Positions 44,412 through 53,104 of a stretch of 64,000 nucleotides of DNA are shown here, piece after piece. A program made the position numbers and the translations under genes. The first letter of the stretch is position 1. The number at the start of each line of letters is the position of its first letter. The notes under the pieces are model-generated. The model saw only the letters and a program-made list of their open reading frames with translations. It was not told the DNA's origin and did not search any database. Source of the DNA: Salinicola salarius. Its GTDB lineage: Bacteria; Pseudomonadota; Gammaproteobacteria; Pseudomonadales; Halomonadaceae. The DNA is taken from contig NZ_NHOU01000017.1 of the NCBI RefSeq assembly GCF_002179555.1, forward strand, positions 16,696 through 80,695, in the 5' to 3' direction.

Positions 44412-45425
44412 TTACTCGAGCTCGGCCTTCTCGAGCTTAGCCCGGCTGGCGACCTGTTCTCTGGCTTTCTCGCGAGCTTCTTCATGGGCGGGAATCAGCC
44501 CAATCCCTTTGAGATAGCCCATGTCACCAAACATCTGTTCACTCATGAACAGGTCGGCGTACTCATACATGGCAGGCACCTCTTCGCCATGCTGGTTCTT
44601 GAGATAGAAGAACATCGAACGCGCCACGGGGTAGTCACCGCTGGCGATCGTTTGCGGCGTCGCCTCGACGCCATCGATCGTGGAGCCGATCAGCGCATTG
44701 CTGTTCTCCTCGAGGAACGAGTAGCCGAAAACGCCAAAGGCTGTCCTGTCCTGGGTCAGGCGCTGCACGATCAGGTTGTCGTTCTCGCCTCCATCAACCC
44801 AGCCACCGTCGGTGCGAACGTCGGAATAAGCCTCGCCGCCATATTCAGGGAACTCCTCGGACGCCGCTTCCAGCACCAGCTCCTCGAACGAGTCCCGCGT
44901 TCCCGATGTGGTGGGTGGGCCGACGATGACGATCTCGCGGTCCGGGAGGCTGTCGTCGATCTGTTGCCAGTTGGTGTAAGGGTTGTCGACCAGTTCGCCA
45001 TCCACCGGCACCTTGGCCGCCACTGCTTTGAAGATCTGCTCGCGCGTCACGGGCATTGGGTCGTTCTCGGCCGACTGGGCGAACGCGATCCCGTCGAAGC
45101 CGATGAATGCTTCCGTGATATCGGTAACGCCGTTCTCCGCGCAGCGCTCGAACTCGGAAATCTTCATGCGACGGGAGGAATTGGTGATATCGGGCGTATC
45201 GTCACCAACCCCGTTGCAGAACAACCGCATGCCACCGCCGGAGCCGGTGGATTCGATGACCGGGGTGGGGTAGCTGGTGGTTGCGCCAAACTCCTCCGCA
45301 ACGTAACTGGCGAAGGGATAAACCGTACTCGACCCCACGATGCGAATCTGATCGCGAGCCTGTGCGACTCCTATCATGCCGACGGCCACGGTCCCGATGA
45401 AGATGGATTTGCCAATGAATTTCAT
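44412..45425 (-). CDS. pstS: Phosphate-binding protein PstS
   Basis: A 337-residue periplasmic binding protein: signal peptide 1-23 (cleavage after A-Q-A), then I-V-G-S-S-T-V-Y-P (the phosphate loop) near 29-37, S-T-G-S-G-G-G near 59-65 and T-S-G-T-R near 172-176. High-affinity phosphate capture. GAGGGG is upstream. In arsenic islands a dedicated PstS can discriminate phosphate from arsenate; placement beside ars genes and an ars-like palindrome upstream support such a role. The usual Pho-box repeats are not obvious. Confidence 0.93.
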   Translation of the reverse strand: MKFIGKSIFIGTVAVGMIGVAQARDQIRIVGSSTVYPFASYVAEEFGATTSYPTPVIESTGSGGGMRLFCNGVGDDTPDITNSSRRMKISEFERCAENGVTDITEAFIGFDGIAFAQSAENDPMPVTREQIFKAVAAKVPVDGELVDNPYTNWQQIDDSLPDREIVIVGPPTTSGTRDSFEELVLEAASEEFPEYGGEAYSDVRTDGGWVDGGENDNLIVQRLTQDRTAFGVFGYSFLEENSNALIGSTIDGVEATPQTIASGDYPVARSMFFYLKNQHGEEVPAMYEYADLFMSEQMFGDMGYLKGIGLIPAHEEAREKAREQVASRAKLEKAELE

Positions 45426-45468
45426 ACCTAGACCCCTCTTCTATGTAGTTATGTTTACTCACATACGT

Positions 45469-45480
45469 ATATGCGCATAT
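45469..45480 (-). promoter_or_regulatory. Palindrome upstream of pstS
   Basis: A perfect 12-bp palindrome ATATGCGCATAT, 44 nt before the pstS ATG, in an AT-rich promoter region. Its coding-strand CGCATATA matches the half-site ahead of the second ars operon, suggesting shared ArsR control. Inference. Confidence 0.5.
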
Positions 45481-45601
45481 TTATATTTCATATTGATGAC
45501 AGCCCACGACTAGAGCAGCGTGAGTACCTGGCACCGTGAGGCCCGACTGCGTTACATAAAGAAACATATCTTCCGCCCTTCTTTAACCTGTATGAACTTC
45601 A

Positions 45602-45766
45602 TCGATGACTCGAGGGCGTACGGTGATCTTGCAGCGTCAGGAAGACGCAGTGCCAAGGAAGGAGTCGCGGGAAGCGATGTTCACAGGGACGCATGGCAGG
45701 ATGCCATGGCGAGTTGGCAAGGAATCGCCACGATCTAACCCCGGCCCCAGCGGCCGGGGTTTTTTT
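45602..45766 (+). ncRNA. CsrB/RsmY-Z-like regulatory sRNA (CsrA-titrating)
   Basis: The region is a chain of small hairpins with GGA in the loop: GCGTC-AGGAA-GACGC (45634-45648), TCGC-GGGAA-GCGA (45665-45677), ATGGC-AGGAT-GCCAT (45693-45707) and TGGC-AAGGAATC-GCCA (45715-45730), with more unpaired GGA at AAGGAAGGA (45655-45663) and CAGGGAC (45684-45690). It ends in a strong intrinsic terminator. This is the design of CsrB/RsmX/Y/Z RNAs, which sequester the translational regulator CsrA/RsmA. TATGAA at 45591-45596 is a possible -10. A start near 45602 is an estimate. A frame crossing it in + direction has no coding character. Confidence 0.8.
45739..45766 (+). terminator. Intrinsic terminator of the sRNA
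   Basis: An 8-bp GC stem (CCCCGGCC / GGCCGGGG), loop CCAGC and seven T (45760-45766). Confidence 0.95.
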
Positions 45767-45817
45767 GCATCCGCCTGGCGTCGTGAAGTGAAGACGTATC
45801 TGCACGAGGGGATCGAT

Positions 45818-46282
45818 ATGAGCGAGCGGGTTCAGCGGCGAACCGGGGCGACGATGCTGGCCGCCGTCCTGTTGGGCATCGGTATCATGGCGGCGCTCGA
45901 CGAGATCGGATTTCATCAGGTACTGGCCTGGCACCACTTCGTCGAAACCGACAACTCGGCGCTGGCGCTGGCCTCGGACGGGCTCCTGCACACGCTGGAA
46001 CTGGTGATGCTGGTCATCGGTGGCGCGCTGATGCTGCGGCTCCACGAGACCGGACAGCACGCCCCCGGTTACCGAGGCGCGGGGTTCCTGCTGGGAATGG
46101 GCGGGTTCCAGCTCTTCGACGGCATCGTCGACCACAAGATCCTGGGGCTCCATCAGGTCCGCTACGTGGACAATCTACTGGTGTACGACCTCTGCTGGAA
46201 CCTGGCCGGCCTGCTGCTGCTCGCCATCGGTTACTGGCTGCTGCGCCGGGCCCGGCGGGGCGAGGCGCTGAGCCAGCGGTGA
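45818..46282 (+). CDS. DUF2243 membrane protein
   Basis: A 154-residue protein with four hydrophobic helices and histidine motifs typical of DUF2243: F-H-Q-V-L-A-W-H-H near 33-41, H-T-L-E near 61-64, and F-D-G-I-V-D-H-K-I-L-G-L-H-Q-V-R near 100-115. Function of the family is unknown, but it is regularly encoded beside CtaG-like cytochrome oxidase assembly proteins, as here. GAGGGG lies before the ATG. Its stop overlaps the GTG of the next gene, so both are made together. The histidines suggest metal handling in the membrane. Confidence 0.8.
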   Translation: MSERVQRRTGATMLAAVLLGIGIMAALDEIGFHQVLAWHHFVETDNSALALASDGLLHTLELVMLVIGGALMLRLHETGQHAPGYRGAGFLLGMGGFQLFDGIVDHKILGLHQVRYVDNLLVYDLCWNLAGLLLLAIGYWLLRRARRGEALSQR

Positions 46283-47034
46283 GCGGGTTCACGCTGGTTT
46301 TCGGTGCGCTGGCCGCACTCTATGCCTGGGGTTGGTGGCGAGCGAAGCGGCGCGGCCGGGGCTGGCCGCTGTGGCGGTTGGCCCTCTTCGTGGGCAGCGC
46401 GCTGGCGATCGTCGCGGTGATGTCGCCACCATCGATGCAGTGGGCGCACGATGATTTCCGCGGCCATATGGCGGTGCATCTCGTGGCGGGGATGATCGCG
46501 CCGCTGGGACTGGTGATGGCGGCGCCGGTGAGCCTGGCGCTGAAGAACGTGCCCGCGCACTGGGGCAGGCGCTGGGTCAGGTTCGTATCCCTGCCACCCA
46601 TTCGCGTGTTGGGCCATCCCGTCACGGCGGCGCTGCTCAATATCGGCGGCATGATGGCGCTCTACCTGACCGATCTCTACAGCGCGATGCGCCACTCTCC
46701 CGGCTTCGCCCTGTGGCTGCACTGGCATTTCGTGGTTGCCGGGTGTCTGTTCAGTTGGGCCATTGCCGGGCCGGACCCGGCGCCGAGACGCCCCTCCCTC
46801 GAATGGCGCTTCGGCGTGCTGGTGGTATCGATGGCGGCACACGCGACGCTGTCCAAATGGATGGCCCGGTTTCACTTCCCCGCCTCGGTGCCGCTCGATC
46901 AGGTCCAGCAGGGCGCGGAATTGATGTTCTACGCCGGGGAGCTGCCGGAAGCTCTGCTGGCCTACTTGCTAGCGCGGCAGTGGGTCCGGTCGCGCTACCG
47001 GGAGCCGGCCGGGGCCCGGGGCGTGACGCCGTAA
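46279..47034 (+). CDS. CtaG-type cytochrome c oxidase assembly protein (caa3_CtaG family)
   Basis: A 251-residue membrane protein with about seven helices. Histidines in H-M-A-V-H-L near 63-68, H-W-H-F near 151-154 and A-H-A-T-L-S-K near 190-196 match the caa3_CtaG (Pfam CtaG) family, linked to copper delivery to cytochrome oxidase. It starts at GTG overlapping the upstream TGA, with the DUF2243 gene as constant partner. No oxidase structural genes are adjacent. It ends 6 nt from the convergent phosphoketolase gene. Confidence 0.82.
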   Translation: MSGFTLVFGALAALYAWGWWRAKRRGRGWPLWRLALFVGSALAIVAVMSPPSMQWAHDDFRGHMAVHLVAGMIAPLGLVMAAPVSLALKNVPAHWGRRWVRFVSLPPIRVLGHPVTAALLNIGGMMALYLTDLYSAMRHSPGFALWLHWHFVVAGCLFSWAIAGPDPAPRRPSLEWRFGVLVVSMAAHATLSKWMARFHFPASVPLDQVQQGAELMFYAGELPEALLAYLLARQWVRSRYREPAGARGVTP

Positions 47035-47040
47035 TCCCGG

Positions 47041-49479
47041 TCATGCCCCGGCATGATCGTCCTCGTCCAGCGGCAGTTGGACGTTGCCGCCGGTCCAGGT
47101 CCACCGGGTGATCTCCGGGATATCGTCGAGATGTTCGCGGATATAGGCGTGATGCTTCTGCAGTAGCGTCTGCAGATCCTCGATGAGCCCGGCGGCGCCC
47201 TCCCACTGATCCGGCAGGTAGCGCAGGGCATCGAGCGCCAGGTGCATGCGGCTCATCTGGTTGAGTACCGTCATGTCGAACGGCGTCGTGGTGGTGCCTT
47301 CCTCCTGATAGCCGCGAACGTGGAAACGCTCGGTCTCGGGGCGATTGTGGATCAACTGGTGCACCACGCCGCGAAAGCCGTGGAAGGCGAAGACCACCGG
47401 CCGGTCCGCCGTGAACAGCTCGACGAAACGTTCCTGGCTGATCCCGTGCGGATGGTCCACCCGCAGCGTCATGATATCGACCACGTTGACCACGCGGACT
47501 TTCAGCGCCGGCAGATAGGTACGCAGGATATCCACCGCTGCCAGGGTCTCCTGCGTGGCGGTGTCGCCGGCGCAGGCCATCACGATATCCGGCGTTTCGT
47601 CGCCGCTGTTGCTGGCCCACTCCCAGATGCCGAGACCTTCGCGGCAGTGTTCGCGGGCTTCGTCCATCGTCAGGTACTGCAACTGAGGATGCTTGTCGAT
47701 CACGATGGCGTTGAGGTGATCGACGCTGTCGAAGCAGTGCTGGGCGGTCGCCAGCAGCGTGTTGGCATCCGGCGGCAGATAGATCCTTACCACCTGCGGC
47801 TGTTTGGTCAGCAGCGTGTCGATGAACCCCGGCCCCTGATGGCTGAAGCCGTTATGGTCGTTGCGCCAGCAGGTGGAGGTCAGCAAGTAGTTCATCGACG
47901 GGATCGAGGCGCGCCAGTCGACGTTACGGGCGTGCTCCAACCATTTGGCATGCTGGATCGCCATGGAATCGATGATCGAGACGAACGCCTCGTAACTGGC
48001 GAACAGGCCGTGGCGGCCAGTCAGCACGTAACCTTCGAGCCAGCCGTTGCAGTTGTGTTCGCTCAACACCTCGAGCATGCGGCCGTCCATGGAGAGCTGC
48101 TCGTCGTATTCCTCGAATGGCCCCATGAAACAGCGGTCGGTGACGTCCAGCACCGCGCCGAGCCGGTTGGACTTGATCTCGTCGGGGCAGAACAGCCGGA
48201 AGTTGTGCGGGTTGTCGACGTAGATATCGCGCATGAACTGGCCAAGGCGCTCGGTGGAACCGTGACGCTCGCGGCCGCGTCGCGACTCGTCGAACTCGAC
48301 GGCGTAGGTCTCGAGCGGCCGGTACGCGAGCGGTTGGCGCAACCGGCCACCGTTGGCGTGCAGGTTGGCGCCCATGCGCCGTTCGCCGGCAGGGCAGAGG
48401 GCGGTGATGGGTTCCCGGGGCGCGCCCTGCTCGTCGAACAGCTCCTCGGGAAGGTAGCTTTTCATCCAGCTTTCGAGCTGCGCCAGACGCTCGGGATGAT
48501 CCTTCAGGCCGCCCATCGGTACCTGGTGGGCACGGAATGTTCCTTCCACCGGTAGATCGTCGACGGACTTCGGCCCGGTCCAGCCCTTGGGGGTACGCAG
48601 CACGATCATCGGCCAGACCGGCCGGCGGTCGATGCCTTCCTGCCGCGCATGCTGCTGAATCTCGTGGATCCGGTCGAGAGCGCTGGTCAACGCCGCCGCG
48701 AAGTCGCGGTGGACGGCATCGGGCTCGTCGCCTTCGACGAAGAGCGGCGCGTAGCCGTGGCCGCGGAAGTAGTGCTCCAGCTCCTCGTCGCTCTTGCGAG
48801 CGAGCACCGTCGCCGAGCCGATCTTGTAGCCGTTGAGGTGCAGGATCGGCAGCACCGCGCCGTCCCGGGTCGGGTTGAGATAGTTGACGCCTTTCCAGGA
48901 GCCTTCCAGCGGGCCGGTTTCCGCCTCGCCGTCGCCCACCACCGCGGCCGCGACGAGATCGGGGTTGTCGAACACGGCGCCGAAAGCGTGGGTCAGCACG
49001 TAGCCCAGCTCGCCGCCTTCGTGGATCGAGCCCGGCGTGGGCACGCTGACATGGCTGGGCACGCCGCCGGGCGTCGAAAACTGGCGGAACAGGCGCTGCA
49101 TGCCTTCCGCGTTGCGCGGCACATGGCTGAAATGCTCGCTGTAGCTGTTCTCCAGCCACAGGTTGGCGAGCAGCGCCGGGCCGCCGTGGCCGGGCCCGGT
49201 CAGATAGATTACATCGAGATCGCGGCGCTGGATCTGCGCGTTGAGATGCGCGTAGATCAGGTTGAGCCCCGGCACCGTACCCCAGTGGCCGAGCAGGCGC
49301 GGCTTGATGTGATCGAGCGTCAGCGGCGTCTCGAGCAGCGGGTTGCCGGTGAGATAGATCTGGCCGACGGCGAGATAGTTGGCCGCCCGCCACCAATGGT
49401 CGATCCGCTTCAACAGCTCCTCGTCCTTGTCGACCGGAAGCCGGGGCGTCGTCGTGGATTGACTCATGGAAGGGGACAT
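47041..49479 (-). CDS. xfp: Phosphoketolase (xylulose-5-P/fructose-6-P)
   Basis: An 812-residue thiamine-diphosphate enzyme of standard length. N-terminal G-P-G-H-G-G-P near 95-101, E-G-G-E-L-G-Y near 154-160, the ThDP motif G-D-G-E-A-E-T-G-P near 183-191, and S-H-Q-G-P-G-F near 544-550 are family signatures. It splits xylulose-5-P or fructose-6-P with phosphate to give acetyl phosphate. AGGAG lies 7 nt before the ATG. Acetate kinase is encoded 81 nt upstream on the same strand, so the two form an acetyl-phosphate to ATP module. Confidence 0.95.
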   Translation of the reverse strand: MSPSMSQSTTTPRLPVDKDEELLKRIDHWWRAANYLAVGQIYLTGNPLLETPLTLDHIKPRLLGHWGTVPGLNLIYAHLNAQIQRRDLDVIYLTGPGHGGPALLANLWLENSYSEHFSHVPRNAEGMQRLFRQFSTPGGVPSHVSVPTPGSIHEGGELGYVLTHAFGAVFDNPDLVAAAVVGDGEAETGPLEGSWKGVNYLNPTRDGAVLPILHLNGYKIGSATVLARKSDEELEHYFRGHGYAPLFVEGDEPDAVHRDFAAALTSALDRIHEIQQHARQEGIDRRPVWPMIVLRTPKGWTGPKSVDDLPVEGTFRAHQVPMGGLKDHPERLAQLESWMKSYLPEELFDEQGAPREPITALCPAGERRMGANLHANGGRLRQPLAYRPLETYAVEFDESRRGRERHGSTERLGQFMRDIYVDNPHNFRLFCPDEIKSNRLGAVLDVTDRCFMGPFEEYDEQLSMDGRMLEVLSEHNCNGWLEGYVLTGRHGLFASYEAFVSIIDSMAIQHAKWLEHARNVDWRASIPSMNYLLTSTCWRNDHNGFSHQGPGFIDTLLTKQPQVVRIYLPPDANTLLATAQHCFDSVDHLNAIVIDKHPQLQYLTMDEAREHCREGLGIWEWASNSGDETPDIVMACAGDTATQETLAAVDILRTYLPALKVRVVNVVDIMTLRVDHPHGISQERFVELFTADRPVVFAFHGFRGVVHQLIHNRPETERFHVRGYQEEGTTTTPFDMTVLNQMSRMHLALDALRYLPDQWEGAAGLIEDLQTLLQKHHAYIREHLDDIPEITRWTWTGGNVQLPLDEDDHAGA

Positions 49480-49560
49480 GAAAGCACTCCTGGTTAATGG
49501 TAGCGTGAACGAAAGAGGTCGATGCCAATGGCTGGCGGCTTGAGAGTTCGGGCAGATTTC

Positions 49561-50829
49561 CTAGGCGCCATGGCTCTGATCCTGATCCTGATCCGGCTCC
49601 GGGGCCGACTCGCTGGCGTCGCCCCGCGCGCGTGACCGGTAGAGCTGCCAGGTGTGCCGGGCGATCATCGTCTCCTCGTCGGTGGGGATGACGTGAACGG
49701 CGACTGCGCTATCCGGCGTCGAAATGCGCCCTGGTTCGGCGGCCCGGTTCGCGGTGTCGTCCAGCGCCACCGGCCACAGCGGGGCCAGCCGCTCGATGAC
49801 GGCCTGGCGAATCGGCGCCGCGTGTTCGCCGATGCCGGCGGTAAAGACGATCCCGTCGACACCGCCCAGGCTCACCGCCATGCGGCCCATCTCCTGGGCG
49901 ACGCGATAGACGAAGAAATCCACCGCCAGCCGTGCCCGGGGCGAATCGCTCTCCAGTAGCGTCTGCATGTCGCTGTCGATACCGGACAGGCCGAGCAGCC
50001 CGGCATCGTGATAGAGCAGGGTCTGCAGCTCCTCGCTCGAATAGCCGAGTTCATGCTCGAGATAGAGCACCAGCCCCGGATCGAGGGCGCCCGAGCGCGT
50101 CCCCATCGGCAGCCCGTCCAGCGCCGTGAAGCTCATCGTGGTATCGACGCTCCTGCCCGCCTGCAGTGCGCAGAGACTGGCGCCGTTGCCCAGGTGGGCG
50201 ACGATGGTGCGGCCCTCGGCCAGGCGTCGGTCGACATTGGGCAATCGGCCCGCGATGTATTCGTAGGAGAGTCCGTGAAAGCCGAAGCGGCGGATGCCCT
50301 GCTCGAAGAAGCGATAGGGGAGCCCGGTCAACTGGGCGACGCGGGGCATCCCGAGATGGAAGCTGGTATCGAAGCAGGCGACCTGCAGCGTCTCGGGGGC
50401 GAAGCGGCCGACGGCATCGATGCCTTCCAGATGATGCGGCTGGTGCAGCGGCGCCATCGGCACCAGTGACGCGATGCCTTCGCGGGTGGCGTCGTCGATG
50501 GCCGTCGGCATAGAAAAGAGGTCGCCGCCGTGGACGATGCGATGGCCGACCGCCGCCAGTTCCAGCTTGCCGAATTGCGCATCCAGCGCTTCGCGCAGTC
50601 GCGCGTAGGCGCTGTCATGATCCGGCAGCTCGTGATCTTTTGGCGTCTCGTCGAGGAAAGCGGTGCCATCGGCCAGCTCTCCGAACAGATGCGGCGAATC
50701 GCCGATCTCCTCGACCTGGGCCTTGGTGATGAGTTCGGGCGAGGTCGTATCGTCGGCGCGATAGAGCGAAAGCTTGATGCTGGAGGAACCGGCATTGAGG
50801 GCGATGATATAGGCGGATGACGCGGCCAT
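49561..50829 (-). CDS. ackA: Acetate kinase
   Basis: A 422-residue enzyme: A-L-N-A-G-S-S-S-I-K-L at 10-20, G-H-R-I-V-H-G-G near 97-104, A-H-L-G-N-G-A-S-L near 210-218 and T-A-G-I-G-E-H near 328-334 are the acetate/propionate kinase signatures. It converts the acetyl phosphate of phosphoketolase to acetate and ATP. The C-terminus has a low-complexity acidic tail with three D-Q pairs encoded by a 6-bp repeat (49576-49593), beyond the normal enzyme end. First gene of the ackA-xfp pair. Confidence 0.95.
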   Translation of the reverse strand: MAASSAYIIALNAGSSSIKLSLYRADDTTSPELITKAQVEEIGDSPHLFGELADGTAFLDETPKDHELPDHDSAYARLREALDAQFGKLELAAVGHRIVHGGDLFSMPTAIDDATREGIASLVPMAPLHQPHHLEGIDAVGRFAPETLQVACFDTSFHLGMPRVAQLTGLPYRFFEQGIRRFGFHGLSYEYIAGRLPNVDRRLAEGRTIVAHLGNGASLCALQAGRSVDTTMSFTALDGLPMGTRSGALDPGLVLYLEHELGYSSEELQTLLYHDAGLLGLSGIDSDMQTLLESDSPRARLAVDFFVYRVAQEMGRMAVSLGGVDGIVFTAGIGEHAAPIRQAVIERLAPLWPVALDDTANRAAEPGRISTPDSAVAVHVIPTDEETMIARHTWQLYRSRARGDASESAPEPDQDQDQSHGA

Positions 50830-51101
50830 GAGGTCTTGTCCTGTTGCTGGCTATGGCGCCTTGCTGGATATGGCGACTCAATGAATATAGCGGCGAGCGG
50901 GCCATAGCGACTCACCGACGATAGTGGAGAGCGGAAGGAACGGGTGGGCAGCGACGCACCGATATCAGGGTGGTCGACCCGGGCCATCCCTTCAAATGAA
51001 GACTGGTCCCGATGGATTCGAGACCAGTCTCGTTCAGTTATCGATACGCCGATTGACCGGGATACGCTCTGCGGGAGACGCGTCACGCTCGCCTCGCCGG
51101 C

Positions 51102-51926
51102 CTACAGCTGCTCTTTCTGGGCGCCGGAGTTCTCCCTGGCCTTGCCCAGCGACGGCTCCTGACCTTCGGGCTCGGGTGCCTGGCGGGTCGAGTACTCGGC
51201 CCTGCCATCCAGCGACGGACCCTGATTCCAGCGGCCCATCGGCGCTTCCTTGTCGGTCAGCGTATTGAGGTAGTAGTACGAATGTTCCATTGCCTCGTGC
51301 GCCTCCGGGGTCGAGTTGGGAATCGGCAGCTGCTTCTCGAATCCGCCCAGCTCCTCGACCACCGCGAGCCACTGCTGCTGGTGGTAGGTATCGCGAGCGA
51401 TCAGGAACGACAGGAAATCCTTCATGCCCTTGTCGCTGGTCCAGTTGTACAGGCGCGTGGCCAAAACGCGACCGCTGGATTCCGCGGCCACGTTGGCCAT
51501 CATGTCCGCCGCCACGTTGCCGGTCGCATAGACGTGGCTCATGTCGAACGGCACGCCATTAGCGTTGACCGGCATGGCGGAAAGACCGGAGGAGAGCAGG
51601 TGGCGAGGATTGGCGCCGCCGAGGATCGCATTGATGATCGGATCCTTGGCCGATTCTTCCTGATAGGAAACGGGCGCGCCTTCCAGGTTCAGGGCGACGG
51701 CGTGGCCGAGCATCTCGATGTGAGACAGCTCTTCGGTGGCCGTGGACATCAGCAGGTCTCGAATTCGATCGTCGCCGCGGGCCCCCATGGCCTGAAAGAA
51801 GTACTGCATGGCGACCCGAATCTCGCCTTCGATGCCGCCGATGGCCTGTTGCAGCAGCATGGCAAATTGGGGATCGGGCTGCTCGACCTTGACCGGGTAC
51901 TGAAGTTTGGATGAATGCTGGAACAT
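51102..51926 (-). CDS. Manganese (non-haem) catalase
   Basis: A 274-residue ferritin-like catalase. Manganese ligands appear in order: E-G-E-I-R-V-A-M-Q-Y-F near 34-44, E-E-L-S-H-I-E-M near 66-73, and the second pair in A-A-E-S-S-G-R near 148-154 and H-Q-Q-Q near 183-186. The C-terminal tail (about 235-274) is polar and disordered. GGAG precedes the ATG. It destroys hydrogen peroxide without haem. It is monocistronic; nothing upstream identifies an OxyR site by eye. Confidence 0.92.
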   Translation of the reverse strand: MFQHSSKLQYPVKVEQPDPQFAMLLQQAIGGIEGEIRVAMQYFFQAMGARGDDRIRDLLMSTATEELSHIEMLGHAVALNLEGAPVSYQEESAKDPIINAILGGANPRHLLSSGLSAMPVNANGVPFDMSHVYATGNVAADMMANVAAESSGRVLATRLYNWTSDKGMKDFLSFLIARDTYHQQQWLAVVEELGGFEKQLPIPNSTPEAHEAMEHSYYYLNTLTDKEAPMGRWNQGPSLDGRAEYSTRQAPEPEGQEPSLGKARENSGAQKEQL

Positions 51927-52320
51927 GATTTTCTCCGGGAACGAGATAGCGACGCTATCCGATGGGTGCAGAAAGTGATTGCCATCAAAAATGGCCGATG
52001 CCCTCAGAAGCTAGTTGCCGAGAATGACACCGCTACTGATCCAGATTAAAAAGACGTGTTTATTAGGTTTTTATTTGTATCTCCTGCCAGGCGCCAACCA
52101 TGTATGGCGTTCGGGCCCCGCGCTTCGAGTTTCCTGTTTCGAGCTTTCACTGCCCGCGTTATCGGACATTTGTGTAAGGCAGCCTTTACTGTCGGTTAAT
52201 AATGGCGTGGTTTTTAACTGGCGATAATTATTAACGCTTTTACTTTTCATGAGCGGAGCCGTTAGCGCCACCCTGAGTCGGGTAATTATCGATATGGACG
52301 TCATAAGGTAGCAACGAATC
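51927..52320. other. 394-bp AT-richer intergenic region
   Basis: No gene is supported. It contains the manganese catalase promoter on one side and that of the unknown gene on the other. An 8-bp inverted repeat TTAATAAT (52196-52203) / ATTATTAA (52227-52234) with a 23-nt spacer is the only structure noted; its role is unknown. Confidence 0.5.
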
Positions 52321-52932
52321 ATGGAATGGTTATCGAGCAACAGCTCCGCCATCAGTGCGGTGACCAGTTTCTTCACGCTGCTGGTATGGCTGTTTTACGC
52401 GCAATTGCTCTATCTGAATTTCAGAAGGCAGCGGCAACCGAAGATCATCATCAATCGCGGCGGCGGCAAGACGCTGCAGGCGCGCTGTGTCGTCAGCAAC
52501 ATGAGCCCGGAGGCGATCTTCATCGAACATATCTTCGCCATCCTGCACACGGACAAGGGCGATTACGCTATCAGCATGATCGATATGGAAGATGCCGAAA
52601 AACCGAAGTCGTCGCAGCTGGCGGAGACGACGCGGCAGGGGCCGATGATGCCCGGCAGTTTCAACGATATCGGTACCTTCGAAGACATCATCCAGAAAGT
52701 GCAGACCTACCACGGCATCTCCGCCGACGAAATCGTCCTCAAAGCGATCGAGATGCGTTTCGTCGCCGTGTATGGCAGCGAGGATGCCCCGGTCGGCGCG
52801 CTTAGAACGTTCGAGCTGGTCGAGAGCGAAAAGGGCCATTTCCTGACGCCGACCACCCACGATACCCGCCGCTATGCGTCGCATTGGCGCCGGCACAAGG
52901 TGCGGCAATGGATTCGCAAGATGAACGACTAG
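52321..52932 (+). CDS. Unknown single-helix membrane protein, 203 residues
   Basis: Not recognised. One N-terminal hydrophobic helix (about 10-34, S-A-V-T-S-F-F-T-L-L-V-W-L-F-Y-A-Q) is followed by basic residues (F-R-R-Q-R-Q-P-K) and a mostly soluble beta-like domain to about 180, then a very basic end (R-R-Y-A-S-H-W-R-R-H-K-V-R-Q-W-I-R-K). The positive-inside rule places the domain in the cytoplasm. AAGGT precedes the ATG. Good GC-codon usage argues that it is a real gene. The last codons lie in a 16-bp tandem repeat. It reads toward the NHEJ genes, 172 bp away. Confidence 0.75.
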   Translation: MEWLSSNSSAISAVTSFFTLLVWLFYAQLLYLNFRRQRQPKIIINRGGGKTLQARCVVSNMSPEAIFIEHIFAILHTDKGDYAISMIDMEDAEKPKSSQLAETTRQGPMMPGSFNDIGTFEDIIQKVQTYHGISADEIVLKAIEMRFVAVYGSEDAPVGALRTFELVESEKGHFLTPTTHDTRRYASHWRRHKVRQWIRKMND

Positions 52933-52966
52933 CCGGATGAACCACTAACCAGATGAACGACTAGTA
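52919..52966 (+). repeat. 16-bp tandem repeat spanning a stop codon
   Basis: AGATGAACGACTAGCC (52919-52934), GGATGAACCACTAACC (52935-52950) and AGATGAACGACTAGTA (52951-52966). The TAG stop of the upstream gene lies in unit 1; units 2 and 3 carry TAA and TAG at the same position. Confidence 0.95.
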
Positions 52967-53104
52967 ACCATGTGGCGGCCGGGGAGTGACGCGCTGGATG
53001 ACCTGGGTTAATGATCTGGCGCGCCGGGTGGCGTCGACTACGCTGAAATCTTTATTGGCAGGATCATCGATTCCATTCGCCAGGCTATCGTGAGGGAGCA
53101 ACGG

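Noticed and set aside
45605..45817. N-terminal extension of the DUF2243 protein
   Set aside because: The upstream frame crosses a structured sRNA and its terminator; ATG 45818 has its own ribosome site.
47924..49528. 534-codon minus-strand frame within phosphoketolase
   Set aside because: It is an off-frame reading of xfp with extreme Arg/Ala content.
52196..52234. TTAATAAT/ATTATTAA inverted repeat as a terminator
   Set aside because: The arms are AT-only with a 23-nt spacer and no U-tract; too weak to call.
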